Source of the DNA: Actinomycetes bacterium
Lineage (GTDB): Bacteria; Actinomycetota; Actinomycetes; JAHEKZ01
DNA: 48,851 nucleotides
Assembly: GCA_027118455.1 (NCBI GenBank)
Contig: JAJAYZ010000076.1
Coordinates: 1-48,851 of the forward strand
Direction of reading: 5' to 3'
A program made the position numbers and the translations under genes. Shown one piece after another: positions 37,279 to 45,342 of the stretch (position 1 is its first letter; each line of letters opens with the position of its first letter). The notes beneath the pieces are model-generated. The model worked only from the letters and a program-made list of their open reading frames with translations. It was not told the origin of the DNA and made no database searches.

Positions 37279-39939
37279 TCAGAGTTCGCGCAGCTCCTCT
37301 ATCGCCGGACGCCGGGATCGCCGGGAAGCCAGACCTGCCGCCCCGGTGATCGCAGCGGCTGCGATGAAGCCTGTGCTTACTAGATAAGCCCACGGGATGG
37401 ATAGGGACGCAGGTGGAGGATCGAACACCCCTGTGAGTACGGCGACGAGCATGTGAGACAGGAGCCAGCCCGCGATGGCACCTGCCACGATTCCGCCGAT
37501 CGCGACCACGATGCCCTCACTGAAGACCAGACTCCGTAGCTGCCTCCGCGTCGCCCCCAGCACGGCGGCGATGGCAAAGGTCCGACGGCGCTCAACCAGT
37601 CCGAGAGCGAGCACCAGGCCACCCGACAAAGCCGACAGCACCAGGGCGAATGCCAGCTCCAGGCGAGTGAGCCCGCTCAGATCTACCGAGGTCAAACTGG
37701 AACCGACGGCAACCCGACTGGTACTGATGTCCGTCACCGCAGCGCTCGACCCCAGGGTGGCCTGGATCTCCTTGGCAACCGTGGCAGGGTCGCTTGACCC
37801 TGTGTTGACAAGGAAGGCCCCCACCGCGTCACTGCCGGTTGCCTGTGCGACGTAGGCGGCGTTGGCGACGAAGAAACTGTCGTGCGGTGCGGTCGGGAAC
37901 TCCTTCACAATGCCCGCGTAGTGGAAGGGAACCGTCGTGAACTGTTTGGTTCGACCGTCTTGGAGTCGGAGATTGAGAAGGTCTCCAGGCTGTAGTTGAA
38001 AGTCCATCACCGTCTCGTCGCTGACCAGGATCGAGTCTGGCTTGACGGACAGCTCAGCCAACAACTGACGAGCTGTCCCACCTTGGAAGTAGGCATCCTG
38101 AAGAGCAGTCGAACTCACAATAGTGTCGGGCCGAACGCCGTAGAGGTCTTGCAGATCCGTACCCACGTATGCGAATCGGTGCTGGATCGGCTCCACCGAC
38201 TGGACTCCCGATACCGCCGCGATGGCAGTGGCACCGGAAGGGCCGACAACCGATCCGGGCGACTCAGTAACGGTCACGTCAGCACCATTGCTGAGAAGAG
38301 CATCGACCTCGGACTGCTGCCGATAGGTCGCGTTGAATGTGGCCGTCGACGCGGCGAACGAGAGCGCGAGTGCGACAAGGACGACCCCGCTGGCGAGCGT
38401 CGATCGCTGTCGGGACATGCTCGCAGCTGCGGTGCTCGAAAGTCGCCCCGTGATGGGCCGAAGAAGAGTGGTCATCAATGACCGGCCTGAGCCCAGAGCG
38501 ACATAGGCAACTCGCCATGTCAAGAGGCCGAACCCGATCCAGAGCAGGGCTGGCCCCAGAAAGGCCCAGTAGCTGACCGAGATGTTGGGAACCCCCTCTG
38601 GGGCCAACACCAGGCTGTATCCGGTTCGACTGGTGATCCAGAAGACGATTGCGGAGACCAGCAACAGGACGAAGTCGACGCCCCACCGCATCCAACCGGG
38701 CGACCGGTGCCGGCGCACCTGCATCCGGGCACCGCTGACCGTTTGGAGTCGATAGGCACGCACCGATGGGATCGCAACTGTGCCCACAGCGATCAACAGG
38801 CCGACGGAGAAAGCTCCGATGGTCCATGCGAGGGCGGACGTCGTCGTGGCACCGAAAGACGTGGCGTCGAACATGACGCGTCCCACGACGGCGGCCACCG
38901 CCAGACCAAGAAGTCCTCCTGCCACTCCGATCGTCAGTGCCTCAGCTGTGGCCAGGCGTACAACCTGGCGAAGGGTGGTGCCTCGGGTGCGCAGCAGGGC
39001 CTGCTCGCGCCGTCGGCGCACGGCCGCTGAGTTGGCCATTGCGGCGGTCAATATTCCGGCCAGCACAGCTCCGGGTATACCGAGGAACACGAAGAGCACC
39101 TGTGCATACAGGGCATCCTGTCGAGCTCCGTCCAGCACCGCTCCCAGGTTGTCACCCACTTGCCCGGCACCGACGAGGGTGGCTTCTAGGTTGTGCGCCG
39201 CTGACGTTGCGTCGGTGTACGCCTGGGAAGGATCAGGTGGCAGCGCATGCGAATGGTCCACGTGAATCTGAGTGGTCAGCAAGTCAGGTCGCTGCGCAGC
39301 CAACGGCCCCATCAGCTTGCGGTACTGCCCGTCTGGCAGGAGCAAAACATTGTCCGGGGGCGCTACTGGTTGCGACTGGGCTGGCGCTCCGACGATCTGG
39401 AACAGCGAGTCGGCTTGAGGCAGATCGACGACTCCATCGACCCGCACCCGGGCGTCTGGTAGCCCAGCCCGGCCGACGGACACCAGGTCGCCGGGTGCAA
39501 CGTGAAGGTTTGATGCAGTTTGTTGGGCAACAAGGACCCCCCGGGATGAACCGGACAGCCCTCGGATCTCGCCAGCGAAGACTGACTGGTATTCGGCCGG
39601 AATGCCGAGTACAACACCGGGCCCCGTTGTCTGCGTCGTTCCGCCGTTGACGGCCTTGAAACCGCTCGTCTGGGCAAAGCCGACAGGTAGGGCGGCGTTC
39701 ACGCCGGCTGTCCGGGTCGTGGCGTCCAGAACTACCGTCGGATCAGCGCCGCTGGCCACCTGGACCTGCCAGTCGACGATGACGCCGGAAGCTGCCCGAG
39801 CGGTCATGCTCGCCTTCGATGACGCCAGAAAAGCACCAAGCGAAGCAAGCAGGGCAACGGCAACGGCAACACCCAACGCAGTGGCGACGATGCGGCCAGT
39901 GCGTCTGACCAAGAGTCCATGAATCCACAGGGTGATCAC
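37279..39939 (-). CDS. FtsX-like ABC transporter permease
   Basis: 886 residues from GTG 39939, which overlaps the upstream ATPase stop (GTGA); a longer frame start is less likely. Two FtsX modules are visible: an N-terminal helix (VATALGVAVAVALLASLGAF) and large extracellular domain, three helices near residues 285-410 including LFVFLGIPGAVLAGILTAAM, a second membrane block, a second extracellular domain (about 545-740) and three C-terminal helices (LAFALVLSALSGGLVLALGL onward). MacB/FtsX-type permeases usually move lipids, peptides or lipoproteins, or transmit mechanical force, rather than import solutes. The two downstream-facing ATPases and lipoprotein form the rest of the complex. Confidence 0.92.
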   Translation of the reverse strand: MITLWIHGLLVRRTGRIVATALGVAVAVALLASLGAFLASSKASMTARAASGVIVDWQVQVASGADPTVVLDATTRTAGVNAALPVGFAQTSGFKAVNGGTTQTTGPGVVLGIPAEYQSVFAGEIRGLSGSSRGVLVAQQTASNLHVAPGDLVSVGRAGLPDARVRVDGVVDLPQADSLFQIVGAPAQSQPVAPPDNVLLLPDGQYRKLMGPLAAQRPDLLTTQIHVDHSHALPPDPSQAYTDATSAAHNLEATLVGAGQVGDNLGAVLDGARQDALYAQVLFVFLGIPGAVLAGILTAAMANSAAVRRRREQALLRTRGTTLRQVVRLATAEALTIGVAGGLLGLAVAAVVGRVMFDATSFGATTTSALAWTIGAFSVGLLIAVGTVAIPSVRAYRLQTVSGARMQVRRHRSPGWMRWGVDFVLLLVSAIVFWITSRTGYSLVLAPEGVPNISVSYWAFLGPALLWIGFGLLTWRVAYVALGSGRSLMTTLLRPITGRLSSTAAASMSRQRSTLASGVVLVALALSFAASTATFNATYRQQSEVDALLSNGADVTVTESPGSVVGPSGATAIAAVSGVQSVEPIQHRFAYVGTDLQDLYGVRPDTIVSSTALQDAYFQGGTARQLLAELSVKPDSILVSDETVMDFQLQPGDLLNLRLQDGRTKQFTTVPFHYAGIVKEFPTAPHDSFFVANAAYVAQATGSDAVGAFLVNTGSSDPATVAKEIQATLGSSAAVTDISTSRVAVGSSLTSVDLSGLTRLELAFALVLSALSGGLVLALGLVERRRTFAIAAVLGATRRQLRSLVFSEGIVVAIGGIVAGAIAGWLLSHMLVAVLTGVFDPPPASLSIPWAYLVSTGFIAAAAITGAAGLASRRSRRPAIEELREL

Positions 39940-40694
39940 TGAGCCCGCCTCGGAAGTGTGTTGCCGATCGGCAGATCGGTGGTGTCGAGGGCTCCATCGC
40001 TCATCTGCCAGCATGAATCCATCCGCTGCGCGACTGACGTGTCGTGAGTACTCACGACAAGTGAGGCTCCGAGAGCCGTCGCCGCACCCAGCAGCATGTC
40101 GATGACGTGCGCACCCGTCTCACGATCGAGCTGGCCCGTTGGTTCGTCGGCCAGGATCAACGGGGGACGGAGCGCTAGAACCCTGGCGATCGCCACCCGC
40201 TGGGCCTGACCTCCAGAGAGCTCCTCGGGTAGTTTGCGCCCGAGTCGGTCCAGTTCCATGGTCTGCAAAGCTGCCTTCGCCATGTCGCTGGCCTCTGCGT
40301 CCGTGCAACCGCTCAGGATCAGGGGCAGCGCGACGTTCTCGACCACATTGAGGGCCGGGATCAGGCTTGGTCCTTGAAACACCACTCCGACGAGTCCCGG
40401 CTGCCCAGCGGGATGCCCCCCGAGAGCCGGCCAATCGAGCTGACCCGCCGTCGGTTCGACCAGCCCAGCCATGAGATGCAGCAATGTCGACTTCCCTGAA
40501 CCGGATGGGCCAGTGATCGCCAGCCGCATTCCATTCGTGACCGTGCAGGTAACCCCATGAACGGCGACGACAGCAGTCGGTCCGGTGCCGTAGGTGTGCG
40601 AGAGCTCACTGCAGCGAACGACAGCCGACTGATCCGTGCTCAAGGGCGGACGGTCCCCTGCGACAGATATGCGCTGGGTCGTGTTGGGAGTCAC
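39936..40694 (-). CDS. ABC transporter ATP-binding protein (LolD/MacB type)
   Basis: 252 residues from GTG 40694, overlapping the preceding ATPase stop. Walker A GPSGSGKS (62-69), Q-loop VFQGPSLIPALNVVEN, signature LSGGQAQRVAIARVLA, Walker B LILADEPTGQLD and switch His in VSTHDTS. The Q-loop and signature place it with LolD/MacB-like ATPases that pair with FtsX permeases. An unusual 28-residue hydrophilic N-terminus precedes the cassette. Confidence 0.94.
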   Translation of the reverse strand: MTPNTTQRISVAGDRPPLSTDQSAVVRCSELSHTYGTGPTAVVAVHGVTCTVTNGMRLAITGPSGSGKSTLLHLMAGLVEPTAGQLDWPALGGHPAGQPGLVGVVFQGPSLIPALNVVENVALPLILSGCTDAEASDMAKAALQTMELDRLGRKLPEELSGGQAQRVAIARVLALRPPLILADEPTGQLDRETGAHVIDMLLGAATALGASLVVSTHDTSVAQRMDSCWQMSDGALDTTDLPIGNTLPRRAQ

Positions 40695-41362
40695 GGTGCG
40701 ACCAGCCCGTCGGACAGGGCAACGACTCGATCAGCAACCGCTGTGACATTCGGACTGTGCGTGACCAACAGCACAGCACATCCGCGGTCTGCCCGATCCC
40801 GAAAGAGGGCGAGCACCCGTTGCTCGGTCTCGCCGTCCAACTCGCCAGTCGGCTCGTCCGCGAGAAGGACGTCGGGGTCGTTGGACAGGGCAACCGCCAA
40901 ACCTGCACGGGCTGACTCGCCGCCGGACAGCTCCGCGGGGTATGCCGCTGCTCGGGGAAGGAGCCCCACCCCGTCGAGGATCGTCGAATCCGCATCATGC
41001 CGCTTGTTGCCGAGGTGGCGGGCCAGCCGAACATTCTGCGCGATGGTCAGGTGTTCGATGAGATTTCCACCCTGAAAGAGGACCCCGACGTGTTCGGCTC
41101 GCAGCGATGCCCGCATTGACTCACTGCGGCCGGTCATGCGTCGACCGCCGACCCGGACCGTCCCAGCTGCAGGCTCATCCAGTCCGGCAAGGCAGGACAG
41201 CAGGGTTGACTTCCCCGAGCCAGATGGTCCGACCACAGCGACGATCTCTCCTGCTTCGACCGAGATCGACACCCCTCTCAGTGCCAGGACCTCCTCGTCG
41301 TCCGCTCGAAAGAAGCGATAGAGCTGGTGGGCGTCAAGGGCCGCCGCAGATTGGCTGCTCAT
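40691..41362 (-). CDS. second ABC transporter ATP-binding protein (LolD/MacB type)
   Basis: About 223 residues from ATG 41362, which overlaps the lipoprotein stop (ATGA); a GTG three codons upstream is possible. Walker A GPSGSGKS lies near residues 45-52, the signature is LSGGESARAGLAVALS, Walker B VLLADEPTGELD and the switch region VTHSPNV. The signature has ESARAGLAVAL instead of the usual QQRVAIARAL, and could be a partly diverged site. Two different ATPases with one two-module permease suggests a heterodimeric motor. Confidence 0.93.
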   Translation of the reverse strand: MSSQSAAALDAHQLYRFFRADDEEVLALRGVSISVEAGEIVAVVGPSGSGKSTLLSCLAGLDEPAAGTVRVGGRRMTGRSESMRASLRAEHVGVLFQGGNLIEHLTIAQNVRLARHLGNKRHDADSTILDGVGLLPRAAAYPAELSGGESARAGLAVALSNDPDVLLADEPTGELDGETEQRVLALFRDRADRGCAVLLVTHSPNVTAVADRVVALSDGLVAP

Positions 41363-41997
41363 TGGACCCACGCAAAGGAGCTGCTGACCAGGGCCCAGGG
41401 GTCGACGTTGTCGGCGTTCTCCGGGCCGGTCAGGGTCAGTACGACCTGCTGGCCGTTCTTCCAGAAGGTGTAGCGCTCCATGGCATCGCGGATAACCTTG
41501 TTCGTCACCGGATCCTGGGCAGAGTCACCGTGGTACGTGATCAGCGCGCCCGAACCGCCCGGGAGGTCGAAGGTCGTCACATCGTCCAGCGAGAAGTTGG
41601 GAACGGACGCTTGGAGAACCGGGACCACCACACTGTTGGCGGTCTTCACTGTCGGGGCGTCCGGGGCTGCGGTCTGTTTCACGGCGATGGTGTTGAGTTT
41701 GTCCGTGAAAGATGCGCTACTGCCGGTCGCGGTGCGAGCCCACCCCTCGGGGATCTTGACGCCGTAGTTACCGGACTTCCCGGTGTAAGTGACGAAGGCC
41801 TGGTTGTCAGGGATGTCGCCGGGCGGGTTGTTCTCGGTCTGGACGGGTGCAGGTTGCGAGGTAGACGTATTGGGTTGAGTCGGCGCCCCGGTGTTTGGTG
41901 ACGCTCCTTGAGTCGAGCTCGGTGCCGAGGAGCAGCCGGTGACGACCAGTGCAAGAGATCCAAGAACCAGAATGGGTGTCTTTGGGAGCCGAACCAT
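41359..41997 (-). CDS. extracytoplasmic lipoprotein
   Basis: 212 residues with a lipoprotein signal: basic start MVRLPK, hydrophobic core TPILVLGSLALVV and lipobox VTGC (Cys at 22). A Ser/Thr/Pro/Gln linker of about 40 residues follows. The globular domain has GNYGVKIPEGWARTATGSSA and FSLDDVTTFDLPGGSGALI, TYHGDSAQDPVTNKVI, and ends FWKNGQQVVLTLTGPENADN; this looks like a PsbP/LpqN-like beta-rich fold. GGAGG sits 5 nt before ATG 41997. As first gene of the operon it may be a sensor or substrate-binding partner of the transporter. Confidence 0.85.
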   Translation of the reverse strand: MVRLPKTPILVLGSLALVVTGCSSAPSSTQGASPNTGAPTQPNTSTSQPAPVQTENNPPGDIPDNQAFVTYTGKSGNYGVKIPEGWARTATGSSASFTDKLNTIAVKQTAAPDAPTVKTANSVVVPVLQASVPNFSLDDVTTFDLPGGSGALITYHGDSAQDPVTNKVIRDAMERYTFWKNGQQVVLTLTGPENADNVDPWALVSSSFAWVQ

Positions 41998-42021
41998 TGC
42001 GTCCTCCGAACTTTGACGTTG

Positions 42022-42031
42022 CAGACGTCTG
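42022..42031. promoter_or_regulatory. palindrome CAGACGTCTG in the divergent promoter
   Basis: A perfect 10-bp palindrome lies 25 bp upstream of the lipoprotein start and 85 bp upstream of the kinase start. It may be an operator, but a single short palindrome carries limited weight. Confidence 0.25.
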
Positions 42032-42049
42032 TCACGCTATGGCGGGGCA

Positions 42050-42089
42050 GGTAAACCCCTTGCGCGCTGTTGGCTAACCCGGGGCTAAC
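42050..42089 (+). promoter_or_regulatory. 11-bp-phased direct repeats, likely OmpR-family operator
   Basis: GGCTAAC occurs at 42072-42078 and again at 42083-42089, an 11-bp period. GGTAAAC at 42050-42056 is exactly 22 bp upstream of the first copy and thus in phase. OmpR/PhoB regulators bind tandem half-sites at 11-bp spacing. The array lies between the lipoprotein-transporter operon and the kinase gene, so the regulator at 36496 could control both. Confidence 0.6.
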
Positions 42090-42115
42090 TCTCGGACGAT
42101 GTGGAGGCGGTTCGA

Positions 42116-43393
42116 GTGCGACGACGAATCATCGGAGTGGCACTTGCGAGCGTCGCTCTCGCACTTCTGATCTTCTCCGTCCCATTGGGGCTGGTAGTGC
42201 GTCACCTCTACGTCAGCGACGAAATCGGTGAGCTAGAGCAGGCGGCCTTGCGGGCAGCGGTGAGAGTCGGCCCAAACTTCAGTTCCGGTGACCCAGCGGA
42301 GCTCCCGGCTGTCGAAACAGGAGGCGAACTTGCCCTCTACGACCAGAACGGAACCAGAATCTCCGGTCAGGGTCCGGCGCAGGCCGATGCTGCCGTGTTG
42401 ACGGCGCTCTCCGGGAGCGTCGGCCAAAGCCAGACCAAAGAGACCGTGGTGGTAGCTGTCCCAGTCGCATCCGACGAGAACGTCGTTGGAGCCGTGCGCG
42501 CTGCTTCCGAAATGAAGAACGTCCGCAACCGGGTGTGGCTCACCTGGGTCGGCATGGCCGCTGTGGGGGCCCTTGCCATCGCATTCGCCACGGCCCTGGC
42601 CGGAGTCCTCGCGAAGCGATTGAGTGTGCCCCTTGGGAAACTTGCCGAGACGTCCCAACGTCTTGGTGACGGGGAGTTTACCGTTCGCACCGACCCAACG
42701 GGTATCCCTGAGATCGACCAAGCCGGTGCCGCCCTGAACGTCACAGCAAGTCGGTTGGGTGAAGTAGTCGACAGAGAGCGGCTCATCGCGGAGAACGCCT
42801 CACACCAGCTGAGAACGCCGTTAACCGGACTCCGCGCTTCGCTCGAACACGCACTGGTTGATCCTTCAGCTGACCTGCGTCTCGCCGCCGCGAGCGCGAT
42901 CGCATCAGCCAGAACGCTTGAGGCCACCATCAACGACATCATCGGTCTCACCCGCGGCGATCCGTCGCCAGCAGCAACAATCGATGTCGCTCCAGTTGTG
43001 GAGCAGCTCCAGCTCCGTTGGCACGGGCGGCTAGCTGCGGTCGGTCGCCCCCTCCGCGTCGAGGTCCCGCGGGAGCCGATGCTCGCCCGGGCGGCGCCTC
43101 CAGCCATTGAGCAGATCCTCGATGTTCTCCTCGACAATGCCCTTCGGCACGGACGAGGCGCTGTCGTCGTATCTCTCCGAGCGGCCGGTGATGCAGTAGC
43201 CATCGATGTCGCGGACGACGGGCCAGGGATCGCCGAGGCAGATGACGTGTTCGCCCGGGGAGAGTCCGGAACAGGAGGGTCTGGCATTGGTCTCGCATTG
43301 GCACGCGAACTAGCCACCGACCAGTCGGGACGCCTCCTGCTGACCAGACGCGAACCCGCGGCCCGGTTCACACTGCTCCTACCAGGCCCTTAG
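42116..43393 (+). CDS. membrane sensor histidine kinase
   Basis: 425 residues from GTG 42116, preceded by GGAGGCGG at 42106-42113; a GTG at 42101 is in frame but lies ahead of that site. Helix 1 (about 5-28), a roughly 110-residue extracytoplasmic sensor domain (SGDPAELPAVETGGELALYD resembles a double-CACHE/PDC-like fold), helix 2 (about 140-165), and HAMP. HisKA has ASHQLRTPLTGL with His230. The ATPase domain has LLDNALRHG, VADDGPGIA and GGSGIGLALARELA. All catalytic motifs are present. Probable partner of the response regulator at 36496. Confidence 0.94.
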   Translation: MRRRIIGVALASVALALLIFSVPLGLVVRHLYVSDEIGELEQAALRAAVRVGPNFSSGDPAELPAVETGGELALYDQNGTRISGQGPAQADAAVLTALSGSVGQSQTKETVVVAVPVASDENVVGAVRAASEMKNVRNRVWLTWVGMAAVGALAIAFATALAGVLAKRLSVPLGKLAETSQRLGDGEFTVRTDPTGIPEIDQAGAALNVTASRLGEVVDRERLIAENASHQLRTPLTGLRASLEHALVDPSADLRLAAASAIASARTLEATINDIIGLTRGDPSPAATIDVAPVVEQLQLRWHGRLAAVGRPLRVEVPREPMLARAAPPAIEQILDVLLDNALRHGRGAVVVSLRAAGDAVAIDVADDGPGIAEADDVFARGESGTGGSGIGLALARELATDQSGRLLLTRREPAARFTLLLPGP

Positions 43394-43723
43394 CCCGCAG
43401 CAACCCCTCACGTCGACATGACCTCCATCAGCGTCGACTCAGCAGCAGCGCCCCCGTCTTCCGCAGGGAAATCCGCACGTCCCGCCTACGCAGGACATAT
43501 GGATACCTCAGCCGAGCGGCTGATCTTGGGTGAAGAGACTCAGGAATCAGGCGACAGGAGCGGAAACCTCGAAAATTGGCGCTGATCTTGGCCAGGGGCG
43601 GGAATGTCTGTGGTCCAGTCGACGGTTACCCCCCGAGGGTTGCCCACCAGAGTCCGCGGATGGCTGTGTTCAGGCGGGCCACCCAGCACGTCCCTCGTCG
43701 CCGAATCGTCAGGAGAAGCCCCC
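43394..43723. other. 330-bp intergenic region, nothing recognised
   Basis: No gene-like frame. It should contain the promoter of the MFS exporter. The exporter reading frame extends upstream to 43604 but without family resemblance. Confidence 0.5.
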
Positions 43724-45202
43724 GTGTCTTCATACTCAGCCGACGCAGGTCCTGACGCAACCTCCGAGGCGCCAGACCCCAAGCGTTGGCGCGCACTCTT
43801 CGTCATTGCGATGGCGCAGCTCATGGTGATCCTCGACGCGTCCATCGTGAACATCGCACTCCCTTCGGCGCAAAGCGACCTCGGCATCAGCGACTCAGAC
43901 CGGCAGTGGGTGGTGACGGCTTACACGCTGACGTTCGGTGGCCTGTTGCTCCTCGGCGGGCGAATCGCAGACTACTGGGGTCGCAAACGTACCTTCATTG
44001 TCGGGCTTCTGGGCTTTGCGCTCGCCTCCGCGCTGGGCGGCCTGGCGCCGACCGCTGCGACGCTGTTCGGAGCGCGCGCACTCCAGGGCGCGTTCGCGGC
44101 GCTTCTCGCGCCCGCCGCACTGTCGTTGATCACCGTCACGTTCACCGAGAGTAAGGAACGGGCCAAGGCCTTCGGTGTCTACGGTGCGATCTCTGGCGGT
44201 GGTGCGGCCATCGGGCTAATCGTGGGCGGCATCCTCACTGAGTACGCATCGTGGCGTTGGTGCCTGTTGGTCAACGTTCCCTTCGCCCTTCTCACGGTGG
44301 CGCTTGCTGTTCCGTTCGTCAGGGAGAGCCGCGCGCACGGTGACACAAGCTATGACATTCCAGGTGCAGTCACAGCCACGCTCGGTCTGGTCAGCCTGGT
44401 CTTCGGAATCACCAGGGCCGGCACCGACGGCTGGGCTGACCCCCTCACACTCTCACTCTTCGCGATGGCAATCATCTTGCTCATCTCGTTCCGGGTGATC
44501 GAGATCCGGAGTCGCAACCCGCTGCTTCCTGCGCGCGTCGTGGAGGATCGCAACCGAGGCGGTGCGTTCTTCACCATGTTCTTGACCGCTGGCGGACTCT
44601 TCGCCATGTTCTTGCTGCTGAGCTACTACTTCCAAGTTGTCCTTGGATACTCAGCGTTGAAGTCGGGTTTTGCGTTCCTGCCGTTCTCCATTGGCATCAT
44701 CATCAGCGCAGGGCTGGCCAGCCAGATGCTTCCCAGATTCGGCCCGCGGCCGCTTGTCTTCGGGGGGTTGGTATCGGCATCCCTGGGCATGGCATGGCTC
44801 ACTCAGCTGGACACGACCCCGCAGTACGTCACCCACGTGTTGCCTGCGGAGGCCTTGATGAGCATGGGTCTCGGCTTCGTCTTTGTCTCGTTGTCGGCAA
44901 CCGCCCTGTTCGGCGTCTCACCACACGACGCGGGCGTCGCCTCAGGCTTGCTGAACACCACCCAGCAGATCGGTGGCTCCCTCGGCATCACGGTGATGAA
45001 CACGATTGCCGCCTCCGCCACCGTGGCCTACATCGCGACGAACCCGACTGAGGTCCAAGCCGGCTTAGTCCACGGCTTCGCGGTGGCGTTCGCTGTGTCT
45101 GCCGCGGTCCTCGCAGTAGGGGCCATCGTGTCGTTGATCTTCATCAACGCCGACCGCCACGCGCTTGCGCAGAACGACGTGGGAGTCGCTGCAGCTGGGT
45201 GA
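43724..45202 (+). CDS. MFS drug exporter, DHA2 (EmrB/QacA) family
   Basis: 492 residues from GTG 43724, with AGGAGAAG 5 nt upstream. Fourteen hydrophobic helices are expected and visible. Motif D1 (LDASIVNIALPSAQSDLG), motif A (GGRIADYWGRKRTFIVG), motif B (RALQGAFAALLAPAALSLI) and antiporter motif C (VYGAISGGGAAIGLIVGGIL) are conserved. The C-terminus ends NADRHALAQNDVGVAAAG. It exports hydrophobic or cationic compounds by proton antiport; substrate unknown. The last 134 bp are repeated at 48439-48572. Confidence 0.95.
   Translation: MSSYSADAGPDATSEAPDPKRWRALFVIAMAQLMVILDASIVNIALPSAQSDLGISDSDRQWVVTAYTLTFGGLLLLGGRIADYWGRKRTFIVGLLGFALASALGGLAPTAATLFGARALQGAFAALLAPAALSLITVTFTESKERAKAFGVYGAISGGGAAIGLIVGGILTEYASWRWCLLVNVPFALLTVALAVPFVRESRAHGDTSYDIPGAVTATLGLVSLVFGITRAGTDGWADPLTLSLFAMAIILLISFRVIEIRSRNPLLPARVVEDRNRGGAFFTMFLTAGGLFAMFLLLSYYFQVVLGYSALKSGFAFLPFSIGIIISAGLASQMLPRFGPRPLVFGGLVSASLGMAWLTQLDTTPQYVTHVLPAEALMSMGLGFVFVSLSATALFGVSPHDAGVASGLLNTTQQIGGSLGITVMNTIAASATVAYIATNPTEVQAGLVHGFAVAFAVSAAVLAVGAIVSLIFINADRHALAQNDVGVAAAG
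45069..45202 (+). repeat. MFS gene tail duplicated at 48439-48572
   Basis: By direct comparison, 45069-45202 and 48439-48572 align over 134 bases without gaps and with about ten mismatches, including the same stop codon context GCTGCAGCTGGGTGA. Weaker similarity continues about 25 bp upstream and 40 bp downstream. Direct orientation. Confidence 0.9.
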
Positions 45203-45342
45203 AAGGCGAGGCGTGACGCTCCGGGCCAAGTGCCTCGAACGCACGTGCACTGGTCCGAAGCGCACTGTCGCACGCTCAACCACAAGTTCCATCACGGGAT
45301 TGCCTGCGAGCAGCAATCAATTGACTGAATCGTCACCACGCC

